A stretch of DNA of 14,777 nucleotides from a bacterium (GTDB taxonomy: Bacteria > Patescibacteriota > Minisyncoccia > Phycocordibacterales > VMEP01). Positions within the stretch are counted from its first letter, which is position 1, and each line of letters starts with the position of its first letter. The notes under the pieces were generated by a model that was not told the origin of the DNA, did no database searches, and saw only the letters and a program-made list of their open reading frames with translations. Of this stretch, positions 6,317-13,408 are shown piece after piece. Location: the NCBI GenBank assembly GCA_030699625.1, contig JAUYLU010000019.1, positions 1-14,777 on the forward strand, in the 5' to 3' direction. Both the position numbers and the translations under genes were made by a program.

Positions 6317-8078
6317 GGCGCGGCGGGTGAAAATCGAACCAGAGTGCGAGGCAGAGGAGCGCCCATACTTTGTAGGAAAATGCATCGTCTTTTTTGTCGT
6401 AGAAGATCCGAAGGACCTTCATTACCTCCTCTTTTTTCAGGTAAGTGTACTTCGGTATGGTACCGCTGAGCGTCTTCCTTACGAAGGATTCCATCTTTTC
6501 ACTCCGCAGCCACTTATCGATGGGGGCGCCGAATCCCTGTTTTCTCCGATACACGAACTCCTTTGGCATTATGTCGGAGAGAAGGTCTTTCAATATCAAC
6601 TTTCCGCTTTTCCTGTCTATTTTGAAATGCTCCGGCAGATTGTAAGCGAACTCGGCAAATTCACGGTCCAAAAACGGGCACCTGGTTTCGAGCGAGTTCA
6701 TCATGCCTATCCTGTCCACTTTTGAGAGTAGCTTGCCGGGAAGATAGAAGGTAAGGTCGAAAAGATTGACCTTCTCCGTCTGTCCAAGATTTTCGCCGGA
6801 GATGGCATCTGGGACGAAGGATCTGCTTTTCACGGCGGCGCCCCAGAGGAAGCTTTTTTCTCTGGGCGTAAAAACTTCCAGGCCCTTTATGAAGTTTTTG
6901 AACGGGTGGGAAAGCGCCTTGTCGAGGAAATGCGCTTTCCAGGAAAGGTTGTGGTGTTTCCAGTACCAGCCGTAACCCATGAAGAGCTCATCGGCCCCAT
7001 CTCCCGTCAATGTCACCTTCACCTTTGAGCGGGCGAACTTTGAGACGAGGTATTGGGCAAGGTTCGCAGGGTCGGCATGCGGTTCGTCGAGATAGCGGGA
7101 GATTTCCATAAGATGGTCGGTCATCTCTCCCTTGGCCTGCAGGGTATAGTGGTCGGTGCCGAATTTCTCCGATGCTTCTTTGGCGAACGGCAGCTCGTTG
7201 ATGTAGTCCTCGTAGCCGACCGAAAACGTTTTTACGGGCGAGTTCGCCGTCGCCTGGGCGAAGTGGGTGACGAGGGTGGAATCCACGCCGCCACTCAAAA
7301 AGGTGCCCACTTCGACGTCCGCCGCCATCATTTTTTTGACCGACCTCTCAAGCAGTTCCTTCGTTTTCATTTTGGCAACCGCGTAGGGAGTGTCGAGCGT
7401 CTTTTTCTCCAGCTCCCAGTATTTTCTCGTTGCCAGCACGCCGTCTTTGACGATAAGGAGCGAGGCTGGCGGCAGCACGGAAACGTTTTCATACACGCTC
7501 ATGTGCGGGGGAATGTACATGAGGCTCAAGTATATATCTATCGCCTCCCTGCTTATTTTCGGATCTATTTCTCCGGAAGCGATGAGTGATTTTATCTCGG
7601 AGCCGAAGATGTATCCTCCGGATCTCGTGGCGGCATAATAAAAAGGCTTTTCGCCAAAACGGTCCCGGGCGCAGAAGAGCGTTTTCTTTTCTTCGTCCCA
7701 GATGGCGAATGCGAACATCCCTTCCAAATAGGCGGGACATTCCTCTCCGTATTCTCTGTAGGCTTTCAGGATTACTTCCGTATCTGACTTTGTCGAAAAA
7801 GCATGTCCGCGCTTTTGCAGGGCGGTTTTGAGCTCCAGATAATTATAGATTTCCCCGTTGAACGTAATAGTGATATCGCGCTCGCCGTCGCGCATCGGCT
7901 GGTGGCCTTGGGCAAGGTCAAGGATGGAGAGACGGGTATGGCCGAGAATGCAATTTCTGTGCCTCTCTACTCCATGGTCGTCTGGGCCGCGCATGGAAAG
8001 GGAAGAGAGCATGGAGTCGATTTTCGACTTTTCCATGGTAAGGGCCGTTTCCCCCGTGATGCCGAATATCCCGCACAT
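6309..8078 (-). CDS. asnB: Asparagine synthase-like glutamine amidotransferase (AsnB family)
   Basis: 589 residues. An N-terminal class II glutaminase domain begins with the nucleophile Cys2 (MCGIFGITG), with RGPDD (30-34), FNGEIYNY (73-80) and SDTEV (98-102); the C-terminal synthetase domain has the PPi-loop SGGVDS (262-267) and GDGADELF (359-366). It hydrolyses glutamine and uses ATP to amidate a carboxylate; the classical product is asparagine. Homologues inside O-antigen loci (for example WbpS of Pseudomonas aeruginosa) are thought to amidate uronic acid sugars, which fits here because the gene is first in an operon with two glycosyltransferases overlapping its end. Both domains look intact. 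The ribosome site is weak (GGAG about 14 bases upstream). The family is certain; the acceptor (aspartate or a sugar carboxylate) is not. Confidence 0.92.
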   Translation of the reverse strand: MCGIFGITGETALTMEKSKIDSMLSSLSMRGPDDHGVERHRNCILGHTRLSILDLAQGHQPMRDGERDITITFNGEIYNYLELKTALQKRGHAFSTKSDTEVILKAYREYGEECPAYLEGMFAFAIWDEEKKTLFCARDRFGEKPFYYAATRSGGYIFGSEIKSLIASGEIDPKISREAIDIYLSLMYIPPHMSVYENVSVLPPASLLIVKDGVLATRKYWELEKKTLDTPYAVAKMKTKELLERSVKKMMAADVEVGTFLSGGVDSTLVTHFAQATANSPVKTFSVGYEDYINELPFAKEASEKFGTDHYTLQAKGEMTDHLMEISRYLDEPHADPANLAQYLVSKFARSKVKVTLTGDGADELFMGYGWYWKHHNLSWKAHFLDKALSHPFKNFIKGLEVFTPREKSFLWGAAVKSRSFVPDAISGENLGQTEKVNLFDLTFYLPGKLLSKVDRIGMMNSLETRCPFLDREFAEFAYNLPEHFKIDRKSGKLILKDLLSDIMPKEFVYRRKQGFGAPIDKWLRSEKMESFVRKTLSGTIPKYTYLKKEEVMKVLRIFYDKKDDAFSYKVWALLCLALWFDFHPPRHE

Positions 8079-8121
8079 GTCAGCACTTATAACTCCACGT
8101 AAAGGTCATAAGTTTGCATAA

Positions 8122-8127
8122 AGTATA
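8122..8127 (-). promoter_or_regulatory. Possible -10 of the asnB-like operon
   Basis: Read on the minus strand this is TATACT, 44-49 bases before the asnB ATG, with TG a few bases upstream. No convincing -35 is found at 16-18 bases. A promoter is expected in this divergent gap, but this assignment is weak. Confidence 0.3.
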
Positions 8128-8177
8128 TACATTTCGCTGTTTTTCCCCATATTTTAAGGCATTTTTTAGCGATGCTA

Positions 8178-8206
8178 TTGCAATAAACCAAAAAGTATGT
8201 TATACT
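8178..8206 (+). promoter_or_regulatory. Sigma-70-type promoter with extended -10
   Basis: TTGCAA (8178-8183), 17-base spacer, TATACT (8201-8206), with TG one base upstream (TGtTATACT). The region 8100-8220 is markedly AT-rich compared with flanking genes. Transcription would start near 8213, about 46 bases before the TTG start. Its -10 shares ATGTTATA(A/C)T with the promoter at 3685-3712. Confidence 0.75.
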
Positions 8207-8207
8207 T
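8193..8207. repeat. Inverted repeat over the -10 (possible operator)
   Basis: AAGTAT-gtt-ATACTT, perfect 6-base arms with a 3-base centre, overlaps the -10 of the plus-strand promoter. A further AAGTAT occurs at 8122-8127 in the same divergent gap. It could be a repressor site; it could also be a by-product of the -10 sequence in AT-rich DNA. Confidence 0.3.
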
Positions 8208-8245
8208 AAAAAAGTAAAAGTTCCCTCTAACGAAACGCCACAACT

Positions 8246-8251
8246 AAGGAG
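8246..8251 (+). promoter_or_regulatory. Ribosome binding site supporting a TTG start at 8259
   Basis: AAGGAG ends 7 bases before TTG 8259. The nearby ATG at 8263 is in another frame, so the consensus Shine-Dalgarno decides for the TTG. Confidence 0.75.
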
Positions 8252-8258
8252 AATTGCC

Positions 8259-9005
8259 TTGGATGTAGTCCTCGCAACGACAGTGTTCAGCAACTCGGTT
8301 GATTTGCGGGTTAGGCTCGCGCGGCGCACTGTCACTGCCGCAGCTTCCCGCTACTATACCATGGTGGTTGTCGACGGTTCACCGATTTCCGACGTGGCAG
8401 AGACGCTGCAGGCTGCAGGCGGCGCGTATGTCCATGTCGAGCGGCAGGAAAAACCTGGCATGGGCGCTTCGCGCAGGCAGTGCTTCCGGTCGGCGCTCGA
8501 AAAGGGCGCGAAGGCGGTGGTATGGATCGAGCCGGAGAAGCACACCCTCGTTCCGTATCTTGCGCAGTGCATCGCGCCGGTCCTCTCCGGCGAATGCGAC
8601 ATCGTCATGCCGCGCCGCGAATCGCTCGAGAGCTACCCCGATTATCAGCATTGGTCGGAGCTCCGGGCCATCTGGGAGATTGCCGGCATCACCGGACGCG
8701 CCGACATCGATTGGATGTTCGGACCCCGCGTCTGGAGCGCCCGCGCCATGGAGTTCTTTCTCAAGTACGATGGCAGCCAGGGAAGCGACAACTGGGAAGT
8801 CATCATCGTGCCGTTCATCTGGGCCATCAAAGAGGAGATGAAGATCGTCTCCATCACCGTCCCGTATCGGCACCCCGAAGAGCAGACAAAAGCCGAAAGC
8901 GGCCCCGAGTGGAACGCGAAGCGCGACAAGCAGCGCATCGATCTCGCCGCCGCCATGCGGCAGGAAGCAGCGCGCGTAGGCCTCCAGGGCCTCCGCACCC
9001 GCTAG
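8259..9005 (+). CDS. GT-A-like (glycosyltransferase family 2-like) protein with EPE in place of DxD
   Basis: 248 residues, TTG start. The N-terminal part follows a GT-A pattern: a first strand (DVVLATTVF), a second strand ending in MVVVDGSPISDV (35-46, compare VDDGSxD), GMGASRRQCFRSALEKGAKAVVWIEPEKHTLV (67-98), where the strand ends in EPE (91-93) at the position normally holding the metal-binding DxD. Further on come DIVMPRRES, a FGPRVW motif and a stretch NWEVIIVPFIWAI. Length is short for a processive enzyme and there is no membrane anchor. It may be a sugar or sugar-phosphate transferase with an altered metal site, or a catalytically changed relative. It is transcribed alone from its own promoter and terminator between two minus-strand glycan operons. 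Fold assignment is moderate, function inferred. Confidence 0.7.
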   Translation: MDVVLATTVFSNSVDLRVRLARRTVTAAASRYYTMVVVDGSPISDVAETLQAAGGAYVHVERQEKPGMGASRRQCFRSALEKGAKAVVWIEPEKHTLVPYLAQCIAPVLSGECDIVMPRRESLESYPDYQHWSELRAIWEIAGITGRADIDWMFGPRVWSARAMEFFLKYDGSQGSDNWEVIIVPFIWAIKEEMKIVSITVPYRHPEEQTKAESGPEWNAKRDKQRIDLAAAMRQEAARVGLQGLRTR

Positions 9006-9018
9006 CTTCCGCTTACTT

Positions 9019-9058
9019 AAAACGCCCTCGCCAACCCCGCGACGGGCGTTTTTTATTT
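9019..9058 (+). terminator. Intrinsic terminator after the GT-A-like gene
   Basis: AAAACGCCC (9019-9027) pairs with GGGCGTTTT (9044-9052), and inner TCG/CGA can extend the stem; the T-run TTTTTTATTT follows. On the minus strand the stem is followed by TTTTAAG, so weak termination of the convergent operon ending at 9072 is possible. Confidence 0.85.
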
Positions 9059-9071
9059 GACCGACGGAACC

Positions 9072-9968
9072 TTACATTTTAATCCAGTTTTCTGGGAAAA
9101 GGTCGCGAGTGTCGTTCTTGGGGGCGTTGGCAAACCATTTTTTCGGCGCGATGACTATCTTGTCCTTGCGCGGGTTGAGCCAGGAGCCCCACCATGAAAA
9201 AGAACTGTTGGCGATGATGTGATGGTGGCATTTCGACATCAGTGTCATGTCCTCATGGCCGAGTGCTTCTGGGTTATTGATACAGGTGTGCGGATACTGA
9301 AGTGTTTTGAAATTCTCAGCGGCCCATGGATAGTCGTCTGAAAAAATGAAGAAGTGAGGATTTTTAACGCGTTCGGTGATGTAACGGATGGCCGCTTCGT
9401 AGTATTCGGGAGAACAGACGCCGTGAAATGCGCTTGAGGTCGCGTCGGAGACGTAAAAGCCGCGGCGCACATGGAGAGAGATAGGAGTTTCCTCTTTTTT
9501 TATTTTTCCCTCGATTTCACGGCTGTAAGGAGAGAGCGGCTCCTTGAGCGTGATTTCCTGCCGGATTTCATCAGCGATGCTCTCGAAATATCTCCCTGTT
9601 TGCCAGAAGCCATCAAAATAGGTTGGATCGCCTTGATTGAAAACGTCCAGGTCGAAGGCGAACGTCTTCTCGGGGTAATAGAAGGGAAGCAGTTTTCGTT
9701 TCAGTCGCATGTGGCGATAGGCGAAATTGAAGAACTTCTTCCGGCGTCTAAGCCATACGAAGCCCCACATGTCGGAATCCGCAGCTTTCTCTATTCTGGT
9801 ATTGAAGTAACCGAGCGCATAGGGATGGATTTTTAAGTGCGCGTAAATGGGGGTGAGATCGACATCGAGCCGGAAGTCAGTCTTAAGCTTTGAAGCGACC
9901 GCGCGCGCGAATGCATACTGAAACAGCTGATTGCCTAATCCGCCGTACGTTTTTACGATGATTGCCAT
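9072..9968 (-). CDS. GT11 family glycosyltransferase (alpha-1,2-fucosyltransferase-like)
   Basis: 298 residues, the usual length. GT11 signatures are present: N-terminal GGLGNQLFQYAFARA (9-23), the donor-binding HxRR motif as HVRRGFYV (166-173), FIFSDDYPWAAENF (207-220) and SSFSWWGSWLNP (255-266). The family moves L-fucose from GDP-fucose, with inversion, mostly to O-2 of galactose; in the colitose-containing E. coli O55 a GT11 member (WbgN) acts on GDP-colitose. The motif normally reads HxRRGDY; Phe171 replaces the Asp here. Start overlaps the end of the upstream GT2 gene by 16 bases. It is the last gene of the minus-strand operon that begins with a GDP-fucose-synthase-like gene, so donor supply and use are linked. 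Family call firm; L-fucose versus L-colitose open. Confidence 0.92.
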   Translation of the reverse strand: MAIIVKTYGGLGNQLFQYAFARAVASKLKTDFRLDVDLTPIYAHLKIHPYALGYFNTRIEKAADSDMWGFVWLRRRKKFFNFAYRHMRLKRKLLPFYYPEKTFAFDLDVFNQGDPTYFDGFWQTGRYFESIADEIRQEITLKEPLSPYSREIEGKIKKEETPISLHVRRGFYVSDATSSAFHGVCSPEYYEAAIRYITERVKNPHFFIFSDDYPWAAENFKTLQYPHTCINNPEALGHEDMTLMSKCHHHIIANSSFSWWGSWLNPRKDKIVIAPKKWFANAPKNDTRDLFPENWIKM

Positions 9969-10867
9969 AGCTTATTTATCGCACGCCTTATCCATCTTTT
10001 AAAGCCCCGCTCTCTTACGTGAATAAGAAACGCCCGCGGCAGGCGAAGAAAGAGGAGAAAAGCGAGCGGCCGGTACGAGGTACCCTTGAGTGCTTCCCGG
10101 TGGCCGGCAAGGTAGCTCCCGAAGCGGCCAAAGGGGAACATGAGGTTCTTCGGGTTCCCGTAGCTGAGGCGCCGAGCCGCTTCCGGCCGGTCGCCCTCAA
10201 GAGCGGCAGGGCTCGACGCGCCGCCAAGGCGCTTCTTCCAGAGCACTCGCTCGTCTATGGCGACGCCGAAGCGCGCGACAAGGGAGAGCGAGAAGTGATA
10301 GTCCTGGCCCCATACATGCCGTTGCGGGTAGGCCTGCCAGGCGGCGCGCGCGGCTTCTATACGGAAGAGTCCGTACATGAGATTGCATTTCCCGAGTATC
10401 TCCGGCTGTAGTATGTAGCGTGCGATCTTGCTAGCGCTCGGTTCCCCCGAAAAGCCGACGAGGTCCCGCTCCTCGATCAATGTTCGTCCGAAAGAGTCTA
10501 TGGCCGCCATGACCGTCGTGGCGAGTCCGAGCTCGGGTTCACGCGCGAAGTAATCGAGGCACGCGGAGAGATAGTCACGTTCGCGGATGTCATCCTGCGC
10601 CGCCCACATGAAGAAAGGCGCGTTTGCTCGGTCGAGCACGAATTTGAAGTTAGTGAACATCCCTGAATTTTTTTCCTGCCGATGGTACGTGATGCGCGGG
10701 TCTCTCGAAGCGTACTCTCTGCAGATTTCCCGGGTTCCATCCGTTGAACCGTCGTCCGAAATGAAAAGTCGCCAGTCGCCGTAGCTTTGGCTGACAATCG
10801 AGTTGAGCGCTTCGCGGATGAAGCGTTCCCCGTTATGAACCGGCATGCCGATGAATACGTTTGCCAT
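9953..10867 (-). CDS. Glycosyltransferase family 2
   Basis: 304 residues. GT-A core: VFIGMPVHNGERFIREAL at the N-terminus, SDDGSTDGT (37-45) for nucleotide binding, and MWAAQDDIRERDYL (87-100) with QDD (91-93) as the metal-binding motif. WGQDYHFSL (about 184-192) is the usual acceptor/catalytic region. The C-terminal 60 residues are basic and hydrophobic (SYRPLAFLLFLRLPRAFLIHVRERGFKRWIRRAINKLW), which could attach the protein to the inner membrane surface. The gene follows the methyltransferase-like gene after 14 bases, and its end overlaps the GT11 start by 16 bases. Base composition is more GC-rich than the asnB block. Donor and acceptor unknown. Confidence 0.9.
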   Translation of the reverse strand: MANVFIGMPVHNGERFIREALNSIVSQSYGDWRLFISDDGSTDGTREICREYASRDPRITYHRQEKNSGMFTNFKFVLDRANAPFFMWAAQDDIRERDYLSACLDYFAREPELGLATTVMAAIDSFGRTLIEERDLVGFSGEPSASKIARYILQPEILGKCNLMYGLFRIEAARAAWQAYPQRHVWGQDYHFSLSLVARFGVAIDERVLWKKRLGGASSPAALEGDRPEAARRLSYGNPKNLMFPFGRFGSYLAGHREALKGTSYRPLAFLLFLRLPRAFLIHVRERGFKRWIRRAINKLWQSS

Positions 10868-10881
10868 AGCTTTTCCGAGCG

Positions 10882-11586
10882 CTATCTGATCCGTTTCAAA
10901 TAGCCATCAACGTTGAACGTGGCGTTCAAGCCGAAGAAGTCGCAGGAGCGGCGGTCTATCTCGAAATCCTTGTTCTCGGCGAGGAATTCATGGATGGCGC
11001 GGAGCGGTCCGCCGTCGAGTGGCCCTTCGCTCCGCTCGAGCCTCGTGACGATGCCGTCCTCGACGATGTAGTACGACCCGACGCTCACCAAGGGAGAGAG
11101 TTTGAGGAGCGCCCCGAGAACGTGGTCAAAGCGATGGTATCCGTCGTCGATTACCATGACCGTTTCGAAGCCCCGGGCGTTCGTAACGTCGTATCCCTCC
11201 CATCCGCCGAGGAACCGCTTGATGCGCGGGTGCTCCCGTACCAGGCGTTCCGCTCGGTCCTCGATATCGATGGTGTGCACGGTTCCCGTTCCGGCGAGCT
11301 CCATGAGGTCGGCGAGGTACAGCGCGCCGCCGCCGTGGTTGGTGCCAATCTCGATGACGAGATCGGGGCGCACCTGCCCGAGGAGCATCTGATAGATGAC
11401 GTAGTCGAACGGGCACTTGAGCGCGGGAACGCCTCGGTAGGTGACCTTGAAGTGGCCTTCGTAGACGTCCTTGACGCTCCAACCGCCAATTCGCCGGTTT
11501 CTCATCCAGGCGCCATATTGGTTGCGGGTTTCTTGAATCATTTCAAGTAGTCGTTGCGGAAGTAGTTTTTTGACGAAAGCTTTCAT
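10882..11586 (-). CDS. CmcI/cephalosporin-hydroxylase family protein, probable sugar O-methyltransferase
   Basis: 234 residues matching the CmcI-type SAM-dependent methyltransferase family, which includes sugar (rhamnosyl) O-methyltransferases. Seen: YRGVPALKCPFDYVIYQMLL (50-69), the SAM motif VIEIGTNHGGGALYLADL (77-94), an acidic second strand HTIDIED (104-110), IDDGYHRFDHV (146-156), SPLVSVGSYYIVED (164-177) with likely metal-binding Asp/His/Glu-Asp residues, and a GYLKRIR end as in the family. It would methylate a hydroxyl of a sugar in the glycan, possibly as a terminal cap. Ribosome site AAGG sits 7 bases before the ATG, directly after the stop of the ABC gene. Family firm, substrate inferred. 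Confidence 0.82.
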   Translation of the reverse strand: MKAFVKKLLPQRLLEMIQETRNQYGAWMRNRRIGGWSVKDVYEGHFKVTYRGVPALKCPFDYVIYQMLLGQVRPDLVIEIGTNHGGGALYLADLMELAGTGTVHTIDIEDRAERLVREHPRIKRFLGGWEGYDVTNARGFETVMVIDDGYHRFDHVLGALLKLSPLVSVGSYYIVEDGIVTRLERSEGPLDGGPLRAIHEFLAENKDFEIDRRSCDFFGLNATFNVDGYLKRIR

Positions 11587-11595
11587 GGCGCCGCC

Positions 11596-13407
11596 TTATT
11601 TCCTGAGGTTATATGTCTTATAGAAGTAGGTTTCCTTATCTTTCAGTAGCTCACGCGGAGCCCCTTCCTCGACGATCCTGCCTTCCTCGACGACAAGGAG
11701 CCTGTCGGCGTCGAGCACCGTCGTGAGTCTGTGCGCGATCACGAGGATCGTCATCTCCTTCTTGAGTTCCTCGGTGGCCGATTGGATGTGTTGCTCAGAT
11801 TCGGCGTCGAGAGCGCTCGTCGCTTCGTCGAGGAGGAGGATAGCCGGTCGCCGCGCAAGAGCGCGGGCGAGCGCGATGCGCTGGCGCTGTCCCGCGGAAA
11901 TGAGCGCTCCGCGTTCACCGACCGCCGTGTCGATTCCGTCCGGTAACCCCGCGACGAATTCCTCGAGGTGTGCCATCTTGACGGCGCGGGCGATGTCGTC
12001 CGTGTCCACCCCTTCGTCGAAGAATCGGATGTTCCCCGCGATGGTGTCGTTCAGGATGAAGATGTCATGCGGGACATACGAAATCTTCTTGCGCCACGCT
12101 TTGATGTCGATACCGCGGATGTCCTCGCCGTCGATCTCGATCCGTCCCTGTTCCGGGCGGAGGAATCGGAGCAATAGGTCGAAGATCGTCGTCTTACCGG
12201 CACCCGATGGACCCACGATGCCGAGCATTTCCCCGGGGCGGACACTGAAGGAGATCGGGCCGAGCGTTCCGCCGCGATCGGGGTAGGAGAACGAGACGCC
12301 GTCGAATCGAAGCTCTTCCTTGAAGCGGAACTCCCCTGAACCCGTCTCGGTTTCTTCCTGCGCCTGCCTGGACCCCTCGAGGTAGCGCACGACGTTCTTC
12401 GCGTAGGGGAGGATGTTGCTCATGTTGTAGATGGTCCCGTTGAGGTTCTGCGTGTAGAGGAGGACCCTCTGCATGAGGTAGACAAGCGCGGCGAGCGCCC
12501 CGAGATTGTACGATGTTCGATAGAACGCGAAAGCGACTGTGGCGGCGATGAAGATGATGCCGAGCGGCTGGAGCGACTCGACAGTCACCCTGGAGAGGAC
12601 TTCCGAGGAGAGCTGTATCCTGCGGCTCTTCTCGAACAGACGCTCCCCGATCCCAAGCACCGCGTCCTCGGCACCGAGCGCCTTGACCGTCTTCACGCCG
12701 AGAATGCTTTGGTTGATGTGGTGCGCTATGTCCTCGTTCAACCGCGATATGCGCTCACCGAATCCGTGGGCGACACGAAAGAGGGGACGATAGAGAATGA
12801 GAATGAGGGCCCCGAAGCCGAGCGCGGCGACGGTGACCGTCTGCGAGATATTGAGGGCGACGAAGAGGTACGCCGCGAGCGACGCCGCGCCCATGAGGAG
12901 CGCCGCGACGAGGGAGAGGAGCGCGGCGGACTGCGGGGCGTCGATCTTGATGAGCGTCTCGAGCCTGCCGAGCTTCTGCGTGACGAGATACGGCCAATCT
13001 GCGCGGACCGTGCGCTCGAGGAGCTCGTGCCGCACCCGGCGGCCGTAGCCGGTCTGGATACGCGCCGCGATGTAGCCGTGGAGTACGACGAAAAGGAAGC
13101 GCAGGACAAAGAGTCCGATCATGAAGAGGAGGAGAGGCACCACCGAGAAGGGGATGTGGAGGAACGCGAAGAGCTTTTCCGTCGCCTGCGAGATGAAATC
13201 GGTCGGATGACGCCCGCTCTTCTCGAAGAAGCCGAAGAGAGGGACGAGCGCGTTCACCCCGATGCCCTCGATGAGGCCAGCGCCGAAGCCCAGGATGGAG
13301 AGCGCGATAATACGGCTTCCATAACCGCGAAATGCTCTCGGGAAGATCTTGAGAGTTTCCGAGAACGTGAGGAGGGGAGAGAACAGTGAACGCAGGTTCA
13401 ATCGCAT
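11596..13407 (-). CDS. ABC transporter, fused permease-ATPase (MsbA/PglK-like glycolipid exporter)
   Basis: 603 residues, a half-transporter that would dimerise. Type IV exporter membrane domain with about six hydrophobic segments (roughly 33-58, 86-112, 160-184, 186-206, 280-298, 302-318). ATPase domain from about 365: Walker A GPSGAGKTT (399-407), Q-loop region SYVPHDIFI (443-451), signature ISAGQ (503-507), Walker B ILLLDE (523-528), D-loop SALD and H-loop His559. It probably flips a lipid-linked oligosaccharide across the inner membrane. Two ATPase motifs differ from consensus: the Q-loop Gln is His447 and LSGGQ is ISAGQ. Its ATG begins one base after the stop of the ColD-like gene, without a clear ribosome site, suggesting re-initiation. 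Fold is certain; cargo is inferred from the neighbours. Confidence 0.92.
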   Translation of the reverse strand: MRLNLRSLFSPLLTFSETLKIFPRAFRGYGSRIIALSILGFGAGLIEGIGVNALVPLFGFFEKSGRHPTDFISQATEKLFAFLHIPFSVVPLLLFMIGLFVLRFLFVVLHGYIAARIQTGYGRRVRHELLERTVRADWPYLVTQKLGRLETLIKIDAPQSAALLSLVAALLMGAASLAAYLFVALNISQTVTVAALGFGALILILYRPLFRVAHGFGERISRLNEDIAHHINQSILGVKTVKALGAEDAVLGIGERLFEKSRRIQLSSEVLSRVTVESLQPLGIIFIAATVAFAFYRTSYNLGALAALVYLMQRVLLYTQNLNGTIYNMSNILPYAKNVVRYLEGSRQAQEETETGSGEFRFKEELRFDGVSFSYPDRGGTLGPISFSVRPGEMLGIVGPSGAGKTTIFDLLLRFLRPEQGRIEIDGEDIRGIDIKAWRKKISYVPHDIFILNDTIAGNIRFFDEGVDTDDIARAVKMAHLEEFVAGLPDGIDTAVGERGALISAGQRQRIALARALARRPAILLLDEATSALDAESEQHIQSATEELKKEMTILVIAHRLTTVLDADRLLVVEEGRIVEEGAPRELLKDKETYFYKTYNLRK

Positions 13408-13408
13408 G

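Noticed and set aside
6317..6385. N-terminal extension of the GT4-like gene
   Set aside because: Lies wholly within the 3' end of asnB in another frame and shows no family similarity; the overlapping ATG at 6316 is the better start.
5859..10602. 14-base identity GTCATCCTGCGCCG at 5859-5872 and 10589-10602
   Set aside because: Both copies lie in coding sequence of unrelated glycosyltransferases, with no flanking similarity; likely chance.
12709..13389. 226-residue plus-strand frame opposite the ABC transporter
   Set aside because: Almost entirely Glu, Arg and Asp, the typical shadow of a GC-rich membrane-protein gene.
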